DNA from: Desulfobulbaceae bacterium
GTDB taxonomy: Bacteria > Desulfobacterota > Desulfobulbia > Desulfobulbales > Desulfocapsaceae
Length of the DNA: 45,816 nucleotides
Direction: 5' to 3'
NCBI GenBank assembly: GCA_011391225.1
Contig: JAABQY010000003.1
Span: 1-45,816, forward strand
The stretch's first letter is position 1. Each line of letters opens with the position of its first letter. Positions 43,479 to 45,816 of this stretch are shown here, one piece after another. A model generated the notes under the pieces. The model was not told where the DNA came from. It searched no databases and saw nothing but the letters and a program-made list of their open reading frames with translations. The translations under genes were made by a program, and so were the position numbers.

Positions 43479-44348
43479 ATGCACTATCAGGGCAACATTT
43501 TCAGGCCACCGAGTGAAGCCCACTCGATTCTCCTGCAGATAACCACCGGCTGCTCGCACAATAAATGCACCTTCTGCGGTATGTATAAGGGTACTCGGTT
43601 TTCTATTAAGGATGACGCCACGATCATGGCCGATATCGACTTTGCCGCCCTGCACTGCCGCAATCAGGACCGGCTGTTCCTCTGCGACGGCGACGCCCTC
43701 ATCCTGCCGCAGGAGCGACTTCTGTCGATCCTTGCCGCCATTCGCGCCAAACTGCCCTGGGTTACGAGAATCGGCACCTACGCCAACACCAAGAGCATTC
43801 GCATGAAGACCTCGGAGCAGCTCAAGGACCTGCATGCCGCCGGAATCGGCATTGCCTATATGGGCCTGGAGTCCGGTGATGATGCCACCTTGAAAAACAT
43901 CAACAAGGGTTCCGATGCCGAGCGCATGATCGATATGGGCAAAAAGCTGCGTGCCGCAGGCATCAAACTGTCGATCACCGTCCTCCTCGGCATTGCCGGC
44001 AGGGAACGTTCGCATATCCATGCCCGGGAAACCGGCCGCGTCCTCAGTGCCATCGATCCTGAATATGTTGGAGCGCTGAGTCTCATGCTCACGCCGAACA
44101 CCCCGCTTTTTCAGGCGTCGAGACGGGGAGATTTTCCTCTCCTTTCGTCAAAGGAAATGCTTGAAGAGCTGGCAATAATGATTGCCGACACCAACCTGAC
44201 AAACGGCTATTTTCATGCCAACCACGCCTCGAACTACCTGCCGATCAAGGCCAAACTGCCGAAGGACAAAGAGGCCACCCTGCAGCTTATTGCCCAAGCA
44301 CTTGCAGGCAAGGTTGGTCTCAAACCGGAATATATGCGCGGTCTATAA
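43479..44348 (+). CDS. Radical SAM protein with Cx4Cx2C cluster motif
   Basis: A 289-residue radical SAM enzyme. The cluster cysteines are Cys25, Cys30 and Cys33 in TTGCSHNKCTFCGMYKG, a Cx4Cx2C spacing in place of the usual Cx3Cx2C. The barrel continues with LFLCDGDALILPQERL, IGTYANTKSIRMK, IAYMGLESGDDATL and ITVLLGIAGRE. The family occurs widely in anaerobes as an unassigned, B12-free radical SAM protein. The substrate is unknown. No ribosome-binding site is evident before the ATG at 43479, which lies beyond the second palindrome. It is divergent from fadH and convergent with fadL. Confidence 0.87.
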   Translation: MHYQGNIFRPPSEAHSILLQITTGCSHNKCTFCGMYKGTRFSIKDDATIMADIDFAALHCRNQDRLFLCDGDALILPQERLLSILAAIRAKLPWVTRIGTYANTKSIRMKTSEQLKDLHAAGIGIAYMGLESGDDATLKNINKGSDAERMIDMGKKLRAAGIKLSITVLLGIAGRERSHIHARETGRVLSAIDPEYVGALSLMLTPNTPLFQASRRGDFPLLSSKEMLEELAIMIADTNLTNGYFHANHASNYLPIKAKLPKDKEATLQLIAQALAGKVGLKPEYMRGL

Positions 44349-44370
44349 AAGCTGCGGCACACCCCAAACG

Positions 44371-44410
44371 ACAAACCCCCTTGCTGCTGTTCTGCAACAA
44401 GGGGGTTTGT
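44371..44410. terminator. Bidirectional terminator between radical SAM gene and fadL
   Basis: ACAAACCCCCTTG (44371-44383) pairs perfectly with CAAGGGGGTTTGT (44398-44410) across a 14-base loop. The G/C-rich core has A/T-rich ends, giving short U-runs on either strand. It sits between two convergent stop codons. Confidence 0.8.
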
Positions 44411-44430
44411 TTACTGATGATACGAACCTT

Positions 44431-45648
44431 TTAGAAGCGGTAATTCAGGCCGACTGTAACCAGTATTGCCGAAGCATCGGTGAACTCACCGTACACTCGG
44501 TCAGTTGCCTTAACCTTGACTTCACGGGTCTCTTTATAGTCATAGAGCATAGCAAGACCAACGTCCATCTTGTCGTTAATTTTGTATTGGGCTCCAATTG
44601 AATACAGCCATGCATCTGAATCGGGCAACTCGAACCCGACAGTTTCAGTCGGAGCAGGATTATTGTCATAGCCAAAACCGGCCATGAGATCAAGGGACTT
44701 GGTGACGCCGTAGGTCAGACCGATACGGAAGGCATCGGTATCATCCCAATTTCTTGCCTGCGGAGGCTCGAAGGGATTGCCGGGAATTCTCGGGGTGAAA
44801 TCGAAATCGAGGTTCTCATACTCGGACCAGAAGGTTCTATCCCAGGTCAATTCCACGTTCAAGTTTGGAAGCACATCATAGGCTACGGACAGAGCGAAGA
44901 CAGCAGGTCCGGGAATAGTTACTTCGGCATCCAGGGTCATCATTTTGCCCATCAGGTTCAACTTGGCCTTGTCGTCAAACTCAAGATCTATGTTTGATCG
45001 ATAGGTTGCCGAGATATTCAATTGCTCAATCGGTTTTACCGCAACCGCAGCATTCCATCCCCACTCGACCGTATCCCCTTCCATTTCCCGGGAGAGAGGG
45101 ATACCAAGACCGCTGGCATCGCTTTTAACCGTGGCATCGGCATAGAGCATCCGGACACCTGCGGCAACAGAAACCATTTTGCCAAAACCGTAGGATACGT
45201 TCGGATTTACTTCTATCGTCGTCAACGAAAATTCTTCAGCTGCGGCTTTCTGGTACGGGGTATCCCATTGCTTGGACAAACCGAAAGGAGAAACAATCGC
45301 TAACCCGAAACGTGCTCCGCCATATGAGGGAGAAACGACAAATGCTGTCGGCAATAAAAAGTCTTCAGTCTCAGATTCGCCATTATATCGGACAGTACGC
45401 GCATCTTCATACTCGATTGCAGTAAGGTGGATCCATGAAGCATCCATCTCGGCATGCCAAGTGTTTTCCATCCAGGACATGTTGGCAGGGTTATAATATG
45501 CCGCATCGCCCCTTTTGGCCGATGCAATATTGGCCCCAGCCTTGGCGGTTGAGTCAACCGATTGTTCCGGGATACGCCAACCGGAAGCCATGGCCGACCC
45601 TGCAGTTAAAATGGATGTTAATGCCAGTACGGAAATCACTTTTTTCAT
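44431..45648 (-). CDS. fadL: FadL/OmpP1/TodX family outer-membrane transporter
   Basis: A 405-residue outer membrane barrel for long-chain fatty acids or other hydrophobic compounds. A signal peptide covers about residues 1-21 (MKKVISVLALTSILTAGSAM). The mature N-terminal plug reads SGWRIPEQSVDSTAKAGA, then the NPAxM motif as YYNPANMSW. Barrel strands alternate through to the terminal aromatic strand ILVTVGLNYRF, whose final Phe is the Bam signal. GGGAG lies before ATG-45648. fadH nearby suggests lipid or hydrocarbon use. The exact ligand is unknown. Confidence 0.95.
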   Translation of the reverse strand: MKKVISVLALTSILTAGSAMASGWRIPEQSVDSTAKAGANIASAKRGDAAYYNPANMSWMENTWHAEMDASWIHLTAIEYEDARTVRYNGESETEDFLLPTAFVVSPSYGGARFGLAIVSPFGLSKQWDTPYQKAAAEEFSLTTIEVNPNVSYGFGKMVSVAAGVRMLYADATVKSDASGLGIPLSREMEGDTVEWGWNAAVAVKPIEQLNISATYRSNIDLEFDDKAKLNLMGKMMTLDAEVTIPGPAVFALSVAYDVLPNLNVELTWDRTFWSEYENLDFDFTPRIPGNPFEPPQARNWDDTDAFRIGLTYGVTKSLDLMAGFGYDNNPAPTETVGFELPDSDAWLYSIGAQYKINDKMDVGLAMLYDYKETREVKVKATDRVYGEFTDASAILVTVGLNYRF

Positions 45649-45746
45649 ACCTTTCTCCCTTCAGTGTTAGATTCTTACTGCCGCGGTCCGAAAAATTCTC
45701 ACCCACAAACCTCTCTCGCCATCGACAGACGCTTCATTAGCCTCCA

Positions 45747-45768
45747 TTTCATACATTATCTTATGAAA
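45747..45768. promoter_or_regulatory. Operator-like inverted repeat upstream of fadL
   Basis: TTTCATA and TATGAAA form an exact 7-8-7 inverted repeat about 100 bases before the fadL start. The reverse strand also has TATAGT further upstream that could be a -10 box. The sequence to the window edge shows no other gene. Confidence 0.4.
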
Positions 45769-45816
45769 CAGAAAAGCCTTCCTGCCACACTATAACTTTT
45801 ACGTTCAGGTAAACAA

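Overview
The window looks like chromosomal DNA of a Gram-negative, probably anaerobic Desulfobacterota (Desulfobulbales-like) bacterium. This is inferred from gene content, not from a marker gene: a GrdB-type selenoprotein, two TRAP transporters, a DsrE-like protein, an RND efflux set, a FadL channel, an HDOD kinase and a DUF4388 protein. Base composition is moderate and fairly even. I see no rRNA or tRNA gene, no CRISPR array and no intact mobile element. The only sign of transposition is a short IS91-like remnant.

Layout. 0-6.4 kb: a small exported protein, a DUF2058 protein, hisC, a PLP-dependent decarboxylase, a DsrE-like protein, yciB and a zinc-ribbon methyltransferase. 6.5-8.2 kb: a secreted protein made almost entirely of about 18 Asn/Gly/Ser/Thr-rich repeats. 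8.5-14.6 kb: a divergent pair, a 1399-residue SNF2 ATPase and a 582-residue protein with an XPB-type (Helicase_C_3-like) tail. 14.6-19.9 kb: a reverse-strand cluster of TRAP transporter, GrdB-like selenoprotein and HAD dehalogenase-like hydrolase. 20.3-26.9 kb: a TetR-MFP-RND-TolC efflux operon with a well-formed autoregulatory region. 27.2-33.5 kb: a GntR/FCD regulator, a second TRAP transporter and pxpABC, a likely 5-oxoproline uptake and hydrolysis operon. 33.6-40.1 kb: tcdA, then a four-gene signalling cluster (HDOD-GAF-kinase, REC-PAS-kinase-REC, PAS-like, DUF4388). 40.1-45.8 kb: truA, an N-terminally truncated thpR, fadH, a radical SAM protein and fadL.

Standout points. (1) Two adjacent reverse-strand reading frames at 17912-19138 are one selenoprotein: an in-frame UGA sits in a UxxC motif and both sides read on in the same frame as one GrdB-like protein. 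(2) The repeat protein is a strong candidate for an undescribed triangular beta-solenoid surface or fibre protein. (3) The SNF2 plus Helicase_C_3-like divergent pair may be an uncharacterised DNA-transaction or defence module. (4) Several perfect inverted repeats mark likely operators and terminators, including a 26-bp one that copies the 3' codons of yciB.
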